Positions 12,543-23,290 of a DNA stretch of 64,000 nucleotides are shown here, piece after piece. The notes below the pieces were generated by a model. The model did not search any database and had not been told where the DNA came from. It worked only from the letters and a program-made list of their open reading frames with translations. Source of the DNA: Epiperipatus broadwayi (taxonomy: Eukaryota > Onychophora > Udeonychophora > Euonychophora > Peripatidae); contig JAQFVV010000032.1 in assembly GCA_028023455.1 (NCBI GenBank), forward strand, positions 622,001-686,000, given 5' to 3'. Positions within the stretch are counted from its first letter, which is position 1. Each line of letters starts with the position of its first letter. Both the position numbers and the translations under genes were made by a program.

Positions 12543-14150
12543 TTAGTTTGTTTTATGTGAAACTGTGGGTATATTTTTACTACATCCCGGTTTTGGGGAA
12601 TTTCTTGGATTATTAGAAGAAGTTATTTTTATTTTATTTAAATTATCACGATTTATTTTGGGAGAGGGGTCATAAGGTATATTCCTTTGAGATGTTTTTC
12701 CCTTCCAATGATTGGTATCTTTATTATTTTTCCTTCTATTATAAAATATTGTATTGATTGAAGCTTCCTCCTTTTTTTTATCAGGTAATCTAATTGATAA
12801 ATTAGTTTGATTCATATCAATACTATTTAAAAGTTCTACTATTTGTTCTATTTTTGTTATATTGGTACACAATAATGATTGTTCTATTTTAAGTGGTAAA
12901 TTTCTTTTTATTATTCTAATCATTTCGCCTTCACTTAAATGATAGGTATTAAGTGTTCTTAACTTTGTTATTTGATGGCAAAAGAATTTGGTCAAGGTTT
13001 CTCCAGGTGTCTGCTTATACTTATCTTGGAATATTTGGTACAATAAAGCCTCTTGTCTATCTCTATTCCAAAAATTTTTAATTAATAATTCTTGGTATTC
13101 CATATAAGTAGATGGAGTTTGTGATAAAGACTCCCACCACATTAATGCATCTCCTTGTAAGTGACTATATGCAATGATCACTTTTTCTCCTTCTGATAAA
13201 TTACGGTTAACGGAAAAATAAAGATTAAGGCTTCTAATATGTTCTATAGGAGATTCATTATGAGATCCCTTGAATATTTTTAACCTAACAAATTGGTTAA
13301 TTGTACTACTTGGTATTGAATGATTGTATACCTTTTGTTTTTCTAAAACATTCAACTGAGAAGTTGATGTTTGATTTTCATGATTAATCCTACAAGTATT
13401 TAAGTTTAACCCTTCTAATTCAAAATTACTAGGATAATTTTCAACTTCAGGCATTATATGATACTGAAAATTTGATCTATCACCAGAGTCAATTACTTGT
13501 TGTGGATCTTTTTGAATGGCCTCCAAATGATTTTCACCATGATTTTGTTCTTGATTACAACTATAAGTATTTACATTATTTTCAACCTGATGCATTTCTA
13601 TAGTTGGTGTTCTTTTACATATTTGTGTTTCAATAACTAAAAATCTACTATCAGTTGATTCTTTTATTTTATTAACTCTATTCCAAGTTTCAGTAGTATC
13701 TTCCCTTAATTTTTCCAATACATTTTTATCTTTATTTGTATTAATTTCTATTGAATTCATTTTATTTTTCAAAGTTTTAAGTTGATGATCAATAGTCTCT
13801 ACTACATTATTTTGGGATTCTACCTCATTATTATGTTTAGTAGAGAGTTGATCTATTCTTGCGTGTGTTTGTTGTCTATCTTCTTGGATTTCATTCCGTA
13901 TTTTATTTTGTTCTTCCTTTACTTCTTCCCTAAAAATTCCTTGATTTTTATACATTTCATCACATTTAACATTTAATCTATCTATGATGTCATTTTGGAA
14001 CTCACTAAACCACTGTTGACATTTTGAATTATTTTCATCAATTTCATTCTTTAGATCATTTAATGCTTGTTTAATTTCTATGTTATCTTTTTTAACATTA
14101 TCCACATTTAAATTCAATTGTTGAATTTTTTGTAGATAGTTTATTTTCAA
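12543..14150 (-). CDS. gag: gypsy-1 gag, coiled-coil plus capsid-type domain
   Basis: A 535-codon frame. The first ~170 residues are polar heptad-like sequence (for example NKIRNEIQEDRQQTHARIDQ), suggesting a long coiled coil. Residues about 295-460 look like a retrotransposon capsid domain: IEHIRSLNLYFSV, EGEKVIIAYSHLQGDALMWW, FWNRDRQEALLYQI, TLTKFFCHQITKLRTL and EGEMIRIIKRNLP fit the Retrotrans_gag pattern. The C-terminal ~80 residues are basic and Asn/Ser-rich; I see no CCHC zinc knuckle, which is unusual. It ends about 9 bp before the pro-pol frame. The start is uncertain because the coiled coil continues into the upstream frame (14098-14676) across a +1 shift, so one long gag split by an indel is likely. 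Confidence 0.8.
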   Translation of the reverse strand: MKINYLQKIQQLNLNVDNVKKDNIEIKQALNDLKNEIDENNSKCQQWFSEFQNDIIDRLNVKCDEMYKNQGIFREEVKEEQNKIRNEIQEDRQQTHARIDQLSTKHNNEVESQNNVVETIDHQLKTLKNKMNSIEINTNKDKNVLEKLREDTTETWNRVNKIKESTDSRFLVIETQICKRTPTIEMHQVENNVNTYSCNQEQNHGENHLEAIQKDPQQVIDSGDRSNFQYHIMPEVENYPSNFELEGLNLNTCRINHENQTSTSQLNVLEKQKVYNHSIPSSTINQFVRLKIFKGSHNESPIEHIRSLNLYFSVNRNLSEGEKVIIAYSHLQGDALMWWESLSQTPSTYMEYQELLIKNFWNRDRQEALLYQIFQDKYKQTPGETLTKFFCHQITKLRTLNTYHLSEGEMIRIIKRNLPLKIEQSLLCTNITKIEQIVELLNSIDMNQTNLSIRLPDKKKEEASINTIFYNRRKNNKDTNHWKGKTSQRNIPYDPSPKINRDNLNKIKITSSNNPRNSPKPGCSKNIPTVSHKTN

Positions 14151-14676
14151 TTCCTGTTATTTCAACTTTCAAATCACTTTTTAAACTAATATTATTATCA
14201 TCCAATTTTTGATTCAAATCACTTTTTAAACTATTAATATTATCATCCAATTTTTTATTATTATCACTTAATTTTTGACTTAAACTATCAATATTATCAT
14301 CTAATTTTTGATTCAAACTATTAATATTATCATTTAATTTTTTATTATTATCCATTAACATTTTAAACATTTCCATTATAGTTGTGTTATTATCTATAAC
14401 CTTTGTTGTGTCAACATTAAGTGATTGGTTAATCTCAATTTTAGATGATTGATTTAAATCATCATCAACTATATTTTGTGTTTGAGATAACACTTGATCT
14501 AAACTCTGTGTTTGTTGAGGGTATTCAACTATGGTTGTAGAACCCCCAGGTGCTTGTACTAATGATGATTGTTCTATAATATTAATATCATCACTTAGTT
14601 CACTTTGCAAATCATCTTGCATTTGACTAGAGCATTCAATATTTTTGTTTGAAAACATTTTCCCACTTTGAAGCAT
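14098..14676 (-). CDS. gag: gypsy-1 gag N-terminus, coiled-coil repeats
   Basis: A 192-codon frame starting at 14676. After a Gln/Ser-rich leader, residues about 105-175 contain short coiled-coil repeats built on the pattern [SD]NNKKL[ND]DNINSL and SLKSDLNQKLDDN. The unit expands and contracts (11- to 14-residue steps), and the DNA shows the matching repeated 'ATTATCATC-AATTTTT' blocks at 14190-14350. It overlaps the next gag frame by 53 bp, which is one nucleotide out of phase; the overlapping sequence includes short A runs where an indel may have split one gag. The repeats suggest self-association of the Gag product (inference). Nothing here matches a zinc knuckle or a signal peptide. Confidence 0.65.
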   Translation of the reverse strand: MLQSGKMFSNKNIECSSQMQDDLQSELSDDINIIEQSSLVQAPGGSTTIVEYPQQTQSLDQVLSQTQNIVDDDLNQSSKIEINQSLNVDTTKVIDNNTTIMEMFKMLMDNNKKLNDNINSLNQKLDDNIDSLSQKLSDNNKKLDDNINSLKSDLNQKLDDNNISLKSDLKVEITGIENKLSTKNSTIEFKCG

Positions 14677-15012
14677 AATAAATTTTAACTTAATTCAAAT
14701 TTTACACAAGTTTATATATTTTTATATACAAAATATTATATCGTAAAGTTCTTTACCACTTCATGCTATTTATATATACTTATGATTTCTAATGATATAT
14801 GTATATATTTTTAAACATCTATGTCTATAGAAAAACTTTATCCCACTTAACTCTTGTTTAAAACATAATTTAATAAGTAGTTATTTAAATATTGATCTCT
14901 CAAAATCATATTATATGTATTATTATTTTTTTATATTAATCTTGCAATTATAAATACCATATATAATGAATCAAAATTATAGATTCAATGCCTAAAATGT
15001 TGCACACCAAAT
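14677..15012 (-). other. gypsy-1 leader and primer-binding region
   Basis: Untranslated leader between the 5' LTR and gag. On the minus strand the sequence just after the LTR end (CCATTATA) is TTTGGTGTGCAACATTTTAG. The TGG two bases after the LTR could pair with the CCA end of a tRNA primer, so the primer site is about 14996-15011. The primer tRNA was not identified. Confidence 0.6.
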
Positions 15013-15183
15013 ATAATGGGATGGCCTATTTGATAGCCCTAGTTGAGGCACCAAATATAAGGAACAGCTTTTAATCATCCCAGTTGATATACCAAATATA
15101 ACAGAATCGATTATATTTAATGCTTGGAAATCATTAACTTAATGCTTCACCATTAGGTTCACCAAATATAGTAGAATGGATTA

Positions 15184-17069
15184 AATGTGGTTTTAATTTC
15201 TCCTTATTTGTAAAAATGAAAATACTTAATTGTAAATTATTAGAGAAAAAATATAGTTAGTAATAAATTTGGCTGAACGTTTTCGAGGAACCGTGCCTCA
15301 TACTCATAGCCTTCGTGAAAATGTACTTGATATATGTAAATGAGAATATTCAAATGAGTTACTGTTAAGTAGCCCATTTTTTCGAAATGTCGAAGCACGT
15401 GTCTCTTCTGTTGATTGCATGATGCTCTGTTAATGTAGAATGCCTCTTTTATCTTTCTCCTGTAGCGTTGTTCTGACATAAAATAACTATATGAAATTGT
15501 CCTATTGTTAGTATGTTCAAAAATGCAGAAGATGTACTGCTGTTCATTTGTCATTGAAGGACCGATGTGAGCCAACCTGTAATTGGCTTTCGTTTCCCCA
15601 TAATATGCGCATCTCCTGGGGGCAAAATGGAGTACACCACATTGGGGAGTGATCAATGTAATTTTGAGTATTGATCAACTATTAGTTGGGTGAGTTCTGA
15701 ATATTATTGAATTTGTTGCTTAAGGTTTTCGTTAGTTTATTGATATTTTAGGATGTAGGGGACCGTATTCTGGGTAGATTGGTCGAGGCAATTTATCATC
15801 TATTGTGCTGTTAAATTTCATGACTTTCCTCCTAATAGTTTTGTATTTGAACCTGCTGCTAGTAGGCTTTAATGTAATTGTTTACATTTTCCTTCCTATG
15901 CTTCATATTTACACAAATGATGTTTCTAAAAAGAAATGCTTTAAGACCTAATTTGGGATGGGGTGATTTAGAATTAGGATGGATGCACTTGATTCAAATT
16001 TAACAAGCATTTTAATCTATTCATGGCCTTGACAAGGAAAGATAAGATATTTGAGTTCTTATTTTTTCATATAGATAGAGAAAAATAGTTTAGTTGTGCT
16101 TGTAATTCATTGTATATTTAAAATATTATTTTTAGATGCTATAATGAAAATATCACTACATATCGTATATATAGAAGCTTAGTTGAAATATTTTAATAAT
16201 GGATTTTCATATTTATTTAAGATATACTGGATAAGACGCACTGATAGGGACCCAGCAACCATCTTTAGTCCATTTATCTTCAAAAGAGGAAAATATGGGA
16301 GCAGCCACGCAAGAAAGCCATAATGAATTTAATTCTCTTAGGACAAGATATTTGCACAACTCTCATAAATTTATATTTATTGATGACCATATAATTCTTT
16401 CACACCATCATGCCATAACAGAGTTGTGAGAGATTTAACTTTTAATTCTGAAATAATTGAAAAGATGAATTTAGTAGAGCCAAAATTAGAATCTATAATC
16501 AATTGTTTAACCAATTGCGTATCAAATAGGCACAAAACCATCATTAATCTACTTCCTTTAGTGTTTTAATGCAAACATTCGGGAGGCTAGGGCAGAAGGA
16601 TAAATCTGTAATACTCGGATTTAGTGATCCCTTTGTCCTTAAAGTCAAGCACACCATTAATAAATTTACTTGATTTTATTTAAAGTTATATACAACTTTA
16701 ATATTTTAATTCTTATTTACTTTAACAAAAAAAGCGATGTTGTCTTCTTTGAGACAAATGTGTTGTGTGTTTTAAAATTTGTTTAGTATTTAATACACTT
16801 TTATTCCATGCTTCGTCTTTTCTTCGAAATTGTTATTTAGTATTTAGCTATGTCTGTGATATGCTCTTTGTGTGTTATTAATGAGGATGCTTCGTGTCGC
16901 TTTAATTCACGCTTGGGGTGTCCAACTTCCTCCCCTTTTGGCGTGATAATTTTTCTTGTTTCGTTGGGGGGGAGTTTTACGATGTTTGGGTTTTTTTTTG
17001 TTTATGAGAAAGTTTTTTTTCAATTTTTTTAAATTCCGTTTACCATTTATCTTCATCCACTGGGGGTAT
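15184..17069 (-). mobile_element. 5'-truncated GIY-YIG retroelement (PLE-C) inserted in the LTR
   Basis: A 1,886-bp insertion bounded by the 13-bp direct repeat GTAGAATGGATTA (15171-15183 and 17070-17082); the other LTR has one copy of the equivalent site. A duplication this long, with no terminal inverted repeats, fits target-primed reverse transcription. The only recognisable coding part is at the left (3') end on the minus strand (15240-15656), a GIY-YIG-like frame. About 1.4 kb upstream of it is degenerate. A + strand segment near 16420-16567 reads open for about 45 codons but has no motif I know. Confidence 0.7.
15240..15656 (-). CDS. GIY-YIG endonuclease-like C-terminal fragment
   Basis: A 138-codon frame. 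From residue ~17 it reads CAYYGETKANYRLAHIG, matching the 'Y-I-G-E-T' strand of GIY-YIG nucleases fused to Penelope-like reverse transcriptases; the first GIY half is missing or out of frame. Then follow EQQYIFCIFEHT and ISYSYFMSEQRYRRKIKEAFYIN. The last block has the 'R-R-K-I-K-E-A-x-x-I' pattern whose Glu is the metal-binding residue of this nuclease class. In the family the domain nicks target DNA and sits at the C-terminus after the reverse transcriptase. Only the C-terminus survives, with a ~55-bp tail to the insertion boundary. The initiator Met is not a real start. Assignment rests on motif spacing and is moderately secure. Confidence 0.55.
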   Translation of the reverse strand: MITPQCGVLHFAPRRCAYYGETKANYRLAHIGPSMTNEQQYIFCIFEHTNNRTISYSYFMSEQRYRRKIKEAFYINRASCNQQKRHVLRHFEKMGYLTVTHLNILIYIYQVHFHEGYEYEARFLENVQPNLLLTIFFL

Positions 17070-18043
17070 GTAGAATGGATTATATTTAAAATCTAAGTTG
17101 GTCTTGTTAAATATAAGGGGATGATTAAATTCCCTAGAAAGAGGATATGCATTTCACTACAATCGGACTTGGGTCTTCAGGTAGAATGCTAGAAATGAAT
17201 CGATGAAATACTAAGTCCATGATTATATCTATCTTTATTATGCTAGCTCAATAATCTTTAAATAAGTTTTAATATAATTTAGACTAGTTCATCCATCTTT
17301 CATCCCTGTTTCTTCAGTCACCATTATGCCACGATATTCAAACTCTTGGAGAATTTGCAATTAGGTCTCTTCAGGGATAATTCAAAACAAGTTATTATTT
17401 AATATGCCTTTATATAAGCATTAATTAATAATTGACATTCATATGATATTTATAATACTAGCATATATATAATATAATTCAATAATGATTAAACAAAGAG
17501 ATCAAGTTAATAAATCAATATTTAATAAACAATAAAAAATATAATATAATAGATAAATAAAATATTAATAAATAAATACGGATAAATTTTACCATTTTAA
17601 AAAATATTAATAAATAATATTCTTATTTAATACCGTATGATAAAATTCAATACTATAATAAACTTTCAAAAATTAAAGAAAATAGTTTAAATTAGATATA
17701 TAAAAACAATATCTGGATTCAAAAATTAATAATTTATGTAACTTATTAATTTATTTACCATTTTTATTTATATGTTTCATAATTACTAATATATAAGTAC
17801 TATTTACAATTGTATAACTTATATATTATATGTATTTTTGATAAATAAAGTACATTAAATGTTTACAATATTATGTAGTAAATACAATATAATCCTGTTT
17901 AAAATATCTATTAAATAATAACTATTCTTTATATCCCTCATCTAATTTGATTAATTATGTCAAGCTTTCAATTAATTATATTTAATATTAAATATAATTT
18001 TTCCTATTAAGATATAATGATGTAATGCCAAATTTGAAATAAA

Positions 18044-18076
<33 letters not shown>

Positions 18077-19140
18077 CATATTAAAATAATATAAGCATTA
18101 TTATAATATATATAAATAAATAATAAAGAAAACTTATTTTCCAAAGTTGAAAGTAGATATTGAAGTTTATAGTTCATCATCCTAATGAAGATCTTTTACG
18201 AAGTATATTATTAATCCATTGGTATAATGATGATTTTATTTATCCTTAATTGATAAACTGTTAATAATATCCAATGATTTGATTGATATGAAATAAAGTA
18301 AATATTCTTCAAATGTAGATGTTCTTATTCTCCATTTTTCTATTATCATTAGACGTTCTATATATCCAATATTTCAAAATATTTTAAAATAGCATGCAAG
18401 ATTGGTTTCGAATCCTTTATGATACAAAGCTGTTCTACTCAAAGCACATTGTTTTATCCTATATATATATATATATATATAATTATCTTAAATTTATATA
18501 TAACCGAAGAATAACGGAAGTGTTAAAACAACGTAGTTTCCAAAAAAACTTAAACAGACGTTCTTTTCTTTTATATTGCTATTCCTTTAAGATTTAATAG
18601 AAAATTAAAATATTTTCCTTGCAGACTTTTAATCCACAGATTATCTTAATTTGGAAAAGTTAATATTTAAATTCCAATCGTTGAACAGTAGTATTTATAA
18701 AAGAAAAAGTTATTTAAAGAGAAATGATTTTCTTTTCTTCTCCTTAATAACAAGAGAACGAATCAATCTGCTCGTGTGTTGTTACAAGTTCATGCTTAAT
18801 TCAAATATTAATTGTTCAATAAACATTAAGATTTAATAATAAAATATATATAAAATTATTTATTATTCTACCTCAAATCTGGCATTTTACTCAAAAACTT
18901 GACATTAATATATATTGTTTAAAGTTCATGTATATATAAAATCATTCATTTCAACTCCAAATCTGGCATTTTACTCAAAAGCTTAAGGTATGTATTATTT
19001 AAAACTCATATGTATATATAAATAGTTTATATATGTATACATAATAAAATAGTCAAATAAATTTTATATTTATAAATAATTTCATAAGAGATAAAAGCAC
19101 GTTAGAGCAATAATAATAACTGGAAGAAGTTACTATTATA

Positions 19141-21046
19141 ATATATATATTGTAATGGGAGAAAGATATTTGAGATTCGCATATACTGACCCTGGGGGCG
19201 CCACTAGTCCGAAAATAGGAACTAGACATTTATTTTAGGGTGGACAGGATATGCGAATCAAAAGGCACCGAACTACACTCAGTGAGGAACAAGATATCTT
19301 AAATATTATTTAGACAGCTGAGAAATCAAAGCACAAAGACAAATGTCAGCCAAATAAATTTAAACAATTTATTAATTTTATAAGTTAGACAATATAGTAA
19401 AGACATCTAGCCATGAATATAAAAGTGACTTATGTTAACATACGTATATTTACCAGAGAGTGCACAAGAGTACGACAAACATGAAGGCATTAAACATTTT
19501 GGCAATAAAATTCTCTCACTTAAAATATAAGAAATGGTTAGGATAATATCTTCTTGATGGCCAGTTGTAAAATTACAAAAACAAACAATCCTGGCTTCCT
19601 GAATCAGGGATAATAAAACAGTTACTGTCCCGCCGGAAATCAACGTAACCAGCACAGACATCCGAGCAGTAATATTCTAATTACTGTAGTTAAAATGCCG
19701 CAGGACTGCTGCGCATAATACTACATTCAAAGTAAGCATGGTTGATCTCACCTACAAGACAGCAACAGATATTTGATTACGATCTTACGTAATCCAGAAA
19801 GAAATAGACTATTTTCAGACAACCCAAAGAAATAACTTGACAAATAGCCAGCAAAAAGATTTTGTTGTTTGCATAAACAGCACAAACAAAACATATTTAA
19901 AGATTCTTTATTGTACAACTAAGGGCAGGTAAATAAATAAAGATTACGAAAACTGCCAATGTGTTTTGTAATAGTTAATGAAATAATCAGGTATATATTA
20001 AACATATAAAATACAATCACCTTATGCACCCCCTGATAAACGAAAATTGCAAACAAACTTGGAATCTTAAAACTAAGATTCCAAGACACACTTTAAATAC
20101 TAGAAAAGAGTACATACAGATAATGAATAATTAAAAAAAACAATTAATACCATTTTAAAACATATTAATCATTAGATTGAGTGGAGATTTAATTAAATGC
20201 AATTTATTTACCCTGGCTAGAATAGGAAAAAGTTTAGCTTACGGTACGACAGAGTCCTAGTGATTTAGTGACAAGTGCACACTTTTGATAATAGTTCATC
20301 TTTTAGGTCCTTTGACAGTGGCAAGGTAGAGGCAGTATTTATTTTAGAGGTTCATGGCATGACTGAAGAAGAGCTGGTAGTCATGGGTCCATCCTTTGAT
20401 TTAAATTAGCGAGACATTCTAATGATGGCAAAACTCACAGCGGTGGATTTTGACATCTTGCACAGCAATGAAGTTTGTCAATAATTATTTAAGTTTTTAG
20501 TAGGAATTAAATGTCTGAACAGCTACTCACAATGGTATCTCTTTGCCTGCCATAATCCAAGTGTGTGTCTAATAATGAATCCATCTCTCTCTAAAAATTG
20601 ACAGGCTATCCTTGCCTTGCTACATTTCCCATGCAAAACTTTCATTAGTGTCCATTCTATATTCCAGGCAGGGCAAATATTAATTTCCTGCTCAATCTAA
20701 TTTAAGACTTCCAACCAGGGATAATTGAAACAAAAATGACAAATACAAAACTAAATCTCCACTTTTTAGAATTAACTTTAAAAATAATTACAATAAAAGC
20801 AACAGGAATATATAATTAGCAAGCTTGCCTGTTTTTAATCAAATTGATTAAAACAGACGGTGAAGGTAAACTATTTTACAATCAATTTTATAAACATTAA
20901 ATAATCTATTTTAAAATATAAATGCGTATGTGTTTTAAATAATAATAAAATATTGAGCATTAGACATTTAATGAAAATGAAGTTGTTTTCCCTTTTTAAT
21001 TTTAGTAATAAAACAATTGAATCGGAAATCAATCCGGCTCAATATA
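19141..21046. other. Unresolved non-coding stretch, possibly an old element
   Basis: Noticeably less AT-rich than its surroundings. Near 19170-19260 'GATTCGCATAT' and its inverse 'ATATGCGAATC' flank a GGGGGCGCC segment. No ORF carries a domain signature (84-codon minus frame at 19407-19661 included). It may be an unrecognised LTR or non-autonomous element; terminal repeats were not found. Confidence 0.35.
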
Positions 21047-21074
21047 TATATATGTAATATACAAATCAATATAT

Positions 21075-21626
21075 TGTAACGAGCACAGACATTTGTTACA
21101 TTGTTTTTTTTTATATTTATTAAACATGAAAGTAAATTAAAAAGTTCGCATTTAAAAAGTTTCTTTAAGAATTAAATAGTGAACTTAAATATCATCTTAA
21201 ACTCGTATATATTAAATCGCACAGATAATGAAAAATTATTAAAATAAAACTTTATTAAAGAAAAAGTATTTTAAAACTAAATTTTAAAAAGATTTGGAGA
21301 TAAAATTATATCTTTAAATTTATCTTTAAATATATCTTTGATTTGGAAAACAGGTTAATTAATCAGAAATGGAAATGATAAATTTAATTATATAATTTTA
21401 TCTCCAAATCTTTTTAAAATTTAGTTTTAAAATACTTTTTCTTTAATAAAGTTTTATTTTAATAATTTTTCATTATCTGTGCGATTTAATATATACGAGT
21501 TTAAGATGATATTTAATTTCACTTTTTAATTCTTAAAGAAACTTTTTAAATGCGAACTTTTTAATTTACTTTCATGTTTAATAAATATAAAAAAAAACAA
21601 TGTAACGAACGTCTGTGCTCGTTACA
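21075..21626. repeat. Large inverted repeat, arms ~240 bp
   Basis: Left arm 21075-21312 and right arm 21388-21626 are nearly perfect reverse complements around a ~75-bp spacer. The spacer itself reappears, inverted, at about 23935-24000, so the right arm is an extra, inward-placed copy of the outer terminal repeat. The two arms differ by few changes, which implies recent duplication or gene conversion. Confidence 0.85.
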
Positions 21627-21655
21627 TATTTTTTTTTTTTAAGCAACTTTACTGA

Positions 21656-22115
21656 TATTTTTTGGCATTCAAGTCGTTCACTACTTTGGCTCCCGAGATT
21701 TTCAATCATCTAGCAACTTAGAGATAAATTTATGGACTAGACCGCTGCTGACATTTTCTAAGAAATCCATTATATAGTTCTTTTAAGAACTCTTGATTTC
21801 TTAAGAATTTAATAAACTAGTCAAGATAGAAAATGAACATTTGATAAAAATTATTATCATATACAAACAGAGGAAAATATGAAACAATCTACCAGTGAGT
21901 CCAGTAAAATGACCATGGGGTAGACAACTAGCCAGTGCTCCACCCTTTCTCTGTCCCAAGCCGCCAAGATGTGACCACGCCAGTTCCAGCCGCCCACGAT
22001 GATGACAAATGCCGTCTTGCTAAATAGATGAAATCCTCACTACACAGCCAGTTGACTTGAAGCCCACTCAGAGCCCAGAAGAGAAGAATGAAGATGGAGA
22101 CATAAGAATTTTAAA
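21656..22115 (+). repeat. Dispersed ~455-bp repeat, copy 1
   Basis: Aligned along its length with 43255-43700 in the same orientation, both starting near TTCACTACTTTGGCTCC and including GAACTCTTGATTTCTTAAG, CCATGGGGTAGACAAC and GATGAAATCCTCAC blocks, ending near GACATAAG. Divergence is moderate. It has no ORF, no clear Pol III box and no terminal repeats. It may be a SINE body, a solo LTR fragment or a non-autonomous DNA element. Confidence 0.75.
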
Positions 22116-22147
22116 AAATAAATCATGCCAGTAAGATTTTTCTTTAA

Positions 22148-22390
22148 AAATGAGTATATATATTTGTGTATTAATGTAATGTTATAGTCCGATATTAATA
22201 AACCACGAGTACCTATGAAGCCAATAATATTTTTTTGAAATAAGTATATATTTTTTGTATTAACATATAGTTATAGTCCGATATTTAATAAACCATGAGT
22301 ACCTTGAAAATGAAGCCCGTAATAATTTTTCTGAAATGAGTATAGATATATGTTTTGTATTAACATAAAGTTATAGTTTGAATTTTGTGT
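22148..22390 (+). repeat. Tandem repeat, ~110-bp unit, about 2.3 copies
   Basis: Units contain 'TTGTATTAA-CAT-A-GTTATAGTCCGATATT-AATAAACCA-GAGTACCT' and a 'TGAAATGAGTATA' start; unit starts are near 22150, 22237 and 22338, the last one decayed. No coding content. Confidence 0.65.
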
Positions 22391-22775
22391 AAAAAGTACT
22401 GCCAGAAAGAAAATTGTGCATATGTAGAAATAAATGCGAGGAATAAAATGTAATAATTAATATAAATCATAATTTAAAAAAAAAAAAAAAAAAGTCTAAA
22501 ATCACGTAACTTCTTTGACTTGCCTAAGTTAAAAATGAAATGTAGGGAAAAGGGAACTATTGAGGGAGGAGGTGTAATCTCAGCTGGGGTGAAAAGGAAA
22601 GAATAGTCAGCATTTCTTTTTTGTAATTACTAACAAAGTTATGTCTTTTCATTAATAACCAAAGTTTTATCCTTTTAAAAAAAATTAGTATAATCAATTT
22701 GTGTAACGTCATTACTAACACTAAGTAAATTCTTTTTTTTTTAATGTTTTTGTTTTTTGACGAAGTTTACTGATA

Positions 22776-23290
22776 TGTAACGGAATATAATATCCCGTCA
22801 CATTATTTTAAAATTAAAATAAAAGACCATAAATAAAAATTGATTTATTAAAAAGAAAAAAAAAACTTAATTTAAAAACTGTTTAACGTATATATAGATT
22901 GCATGATGGACAACTTTAAAAACTTTTAAAAAATAAAAATATTTGAAAGTAATTTTTTTTGTAAAAAGTAAAGATATAAAGATTGATATTTTAAAAATAG
23001 AAATAATGTTGATTTCTATAGTCTTAGAAAATGGAAATGATTGTCTTATTAATTAAATGATTGTTCAAAAGCAAACTACCTCGTGAGGCATGTAAAATAA
23101 ATTAAATGGTCAGATAAGAGAATACAAAGGAATTAAATGACCAATCCAAACACGAAAATGACAGCACGGACCATAACTGAAACACGAATGGATTAGTGAC
23201 GTCTTGCTCATTGAATCTCAAGATCTAATGATAAGAGACTAATAAAAATATAAAAGCCAAATTATTATTATAATTTAATTTATCGGAAAA
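22776..23290. repeat. TGTAACG-family copy nested inside the larger element
   Basis: Begins with the hairpin TGTAACGGAATATAATATCCCGTCACA (22776-22802). The 23030-23270 part aligns with 45315-45535 in the same orientation, including GGAAATGATTGT, CAGCACGGACC, TAACTGAAACAC, GATTAGTGACGT and AAATATAAAAGCCAAAT. The right boundary was not found. Confidence 0.6.
23195..23262 (+). promoter_or_regulatory. Conserved promoter-like segment in TGTAACG repeat
   Basis: Contains GTGACGTC (a CRE-like site) and, about 50 bp on, AAAAATATAAAAGCC, a TATA-box-like sequence. Both are kept in the second copy at 45455-45530. Function is inferred from conservation and consensus only. Confidence 0.35.

Larger units (their letters stand above)
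6523..19140 (-). mobile_element. Ty3/gypsy LTR retrotransposon (gypsy-1), nested insertion in one LTR
   Basis: The element reads on the minus strand: 5' LTR at 15013-19140 (interrupted), primer site, gag, protease, reverse transcriptase, RNase H, integrase, polypurine tract, 3' LTR at 6523-8742. The order protease-RT-RNaseH-integrase identifies Ty3/gypsy rather than copia or BEL. The LTR ends are TATAAT/ATTATA rather than TG/CA. Flanks are (AT)n on both sides, so the short target duplication cannot be resolved. The LTRs differ by only scattered substitutions and microsatellite changes, suggesting a fairly recent insertion. Even so, the coding part carries frameshifts and two in-frame stops, so this copy looks non-autonomous. 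Without the nested insertion the element is about 10.7 kb. No envelope-like ORF is seen between integrase and the 3' LTR. Confidence 0.92.
15013..19140 (-). repeat. gypsy-1 5' LTR, split by a retroelement insertion
   Basis: 15013-15183 and 17070-19140 together match the 3' LTR at 6523-8742 end to end. The interruption at 15184-17069 is absent from the other LTR and is flanked by a direct repeat, so it entered after the gypsy element did. Confidence 0.9.

Noticed and set aside
16420-16570. + strand open segment inside the LTR insertion as a second gene
   Set aside because: About 45 codons without a known motif, opposite in direction to the GIY-YIG frame; insufficient evidence.
8251-18836. Two nearly identical 61-codon frames (8251-8436 and 18651-18836) that look like a conserved small protein
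   Set aside because: They are the same place in the two LTRs of one element; similarity comes from LTR duplication, not from selection on a protein.
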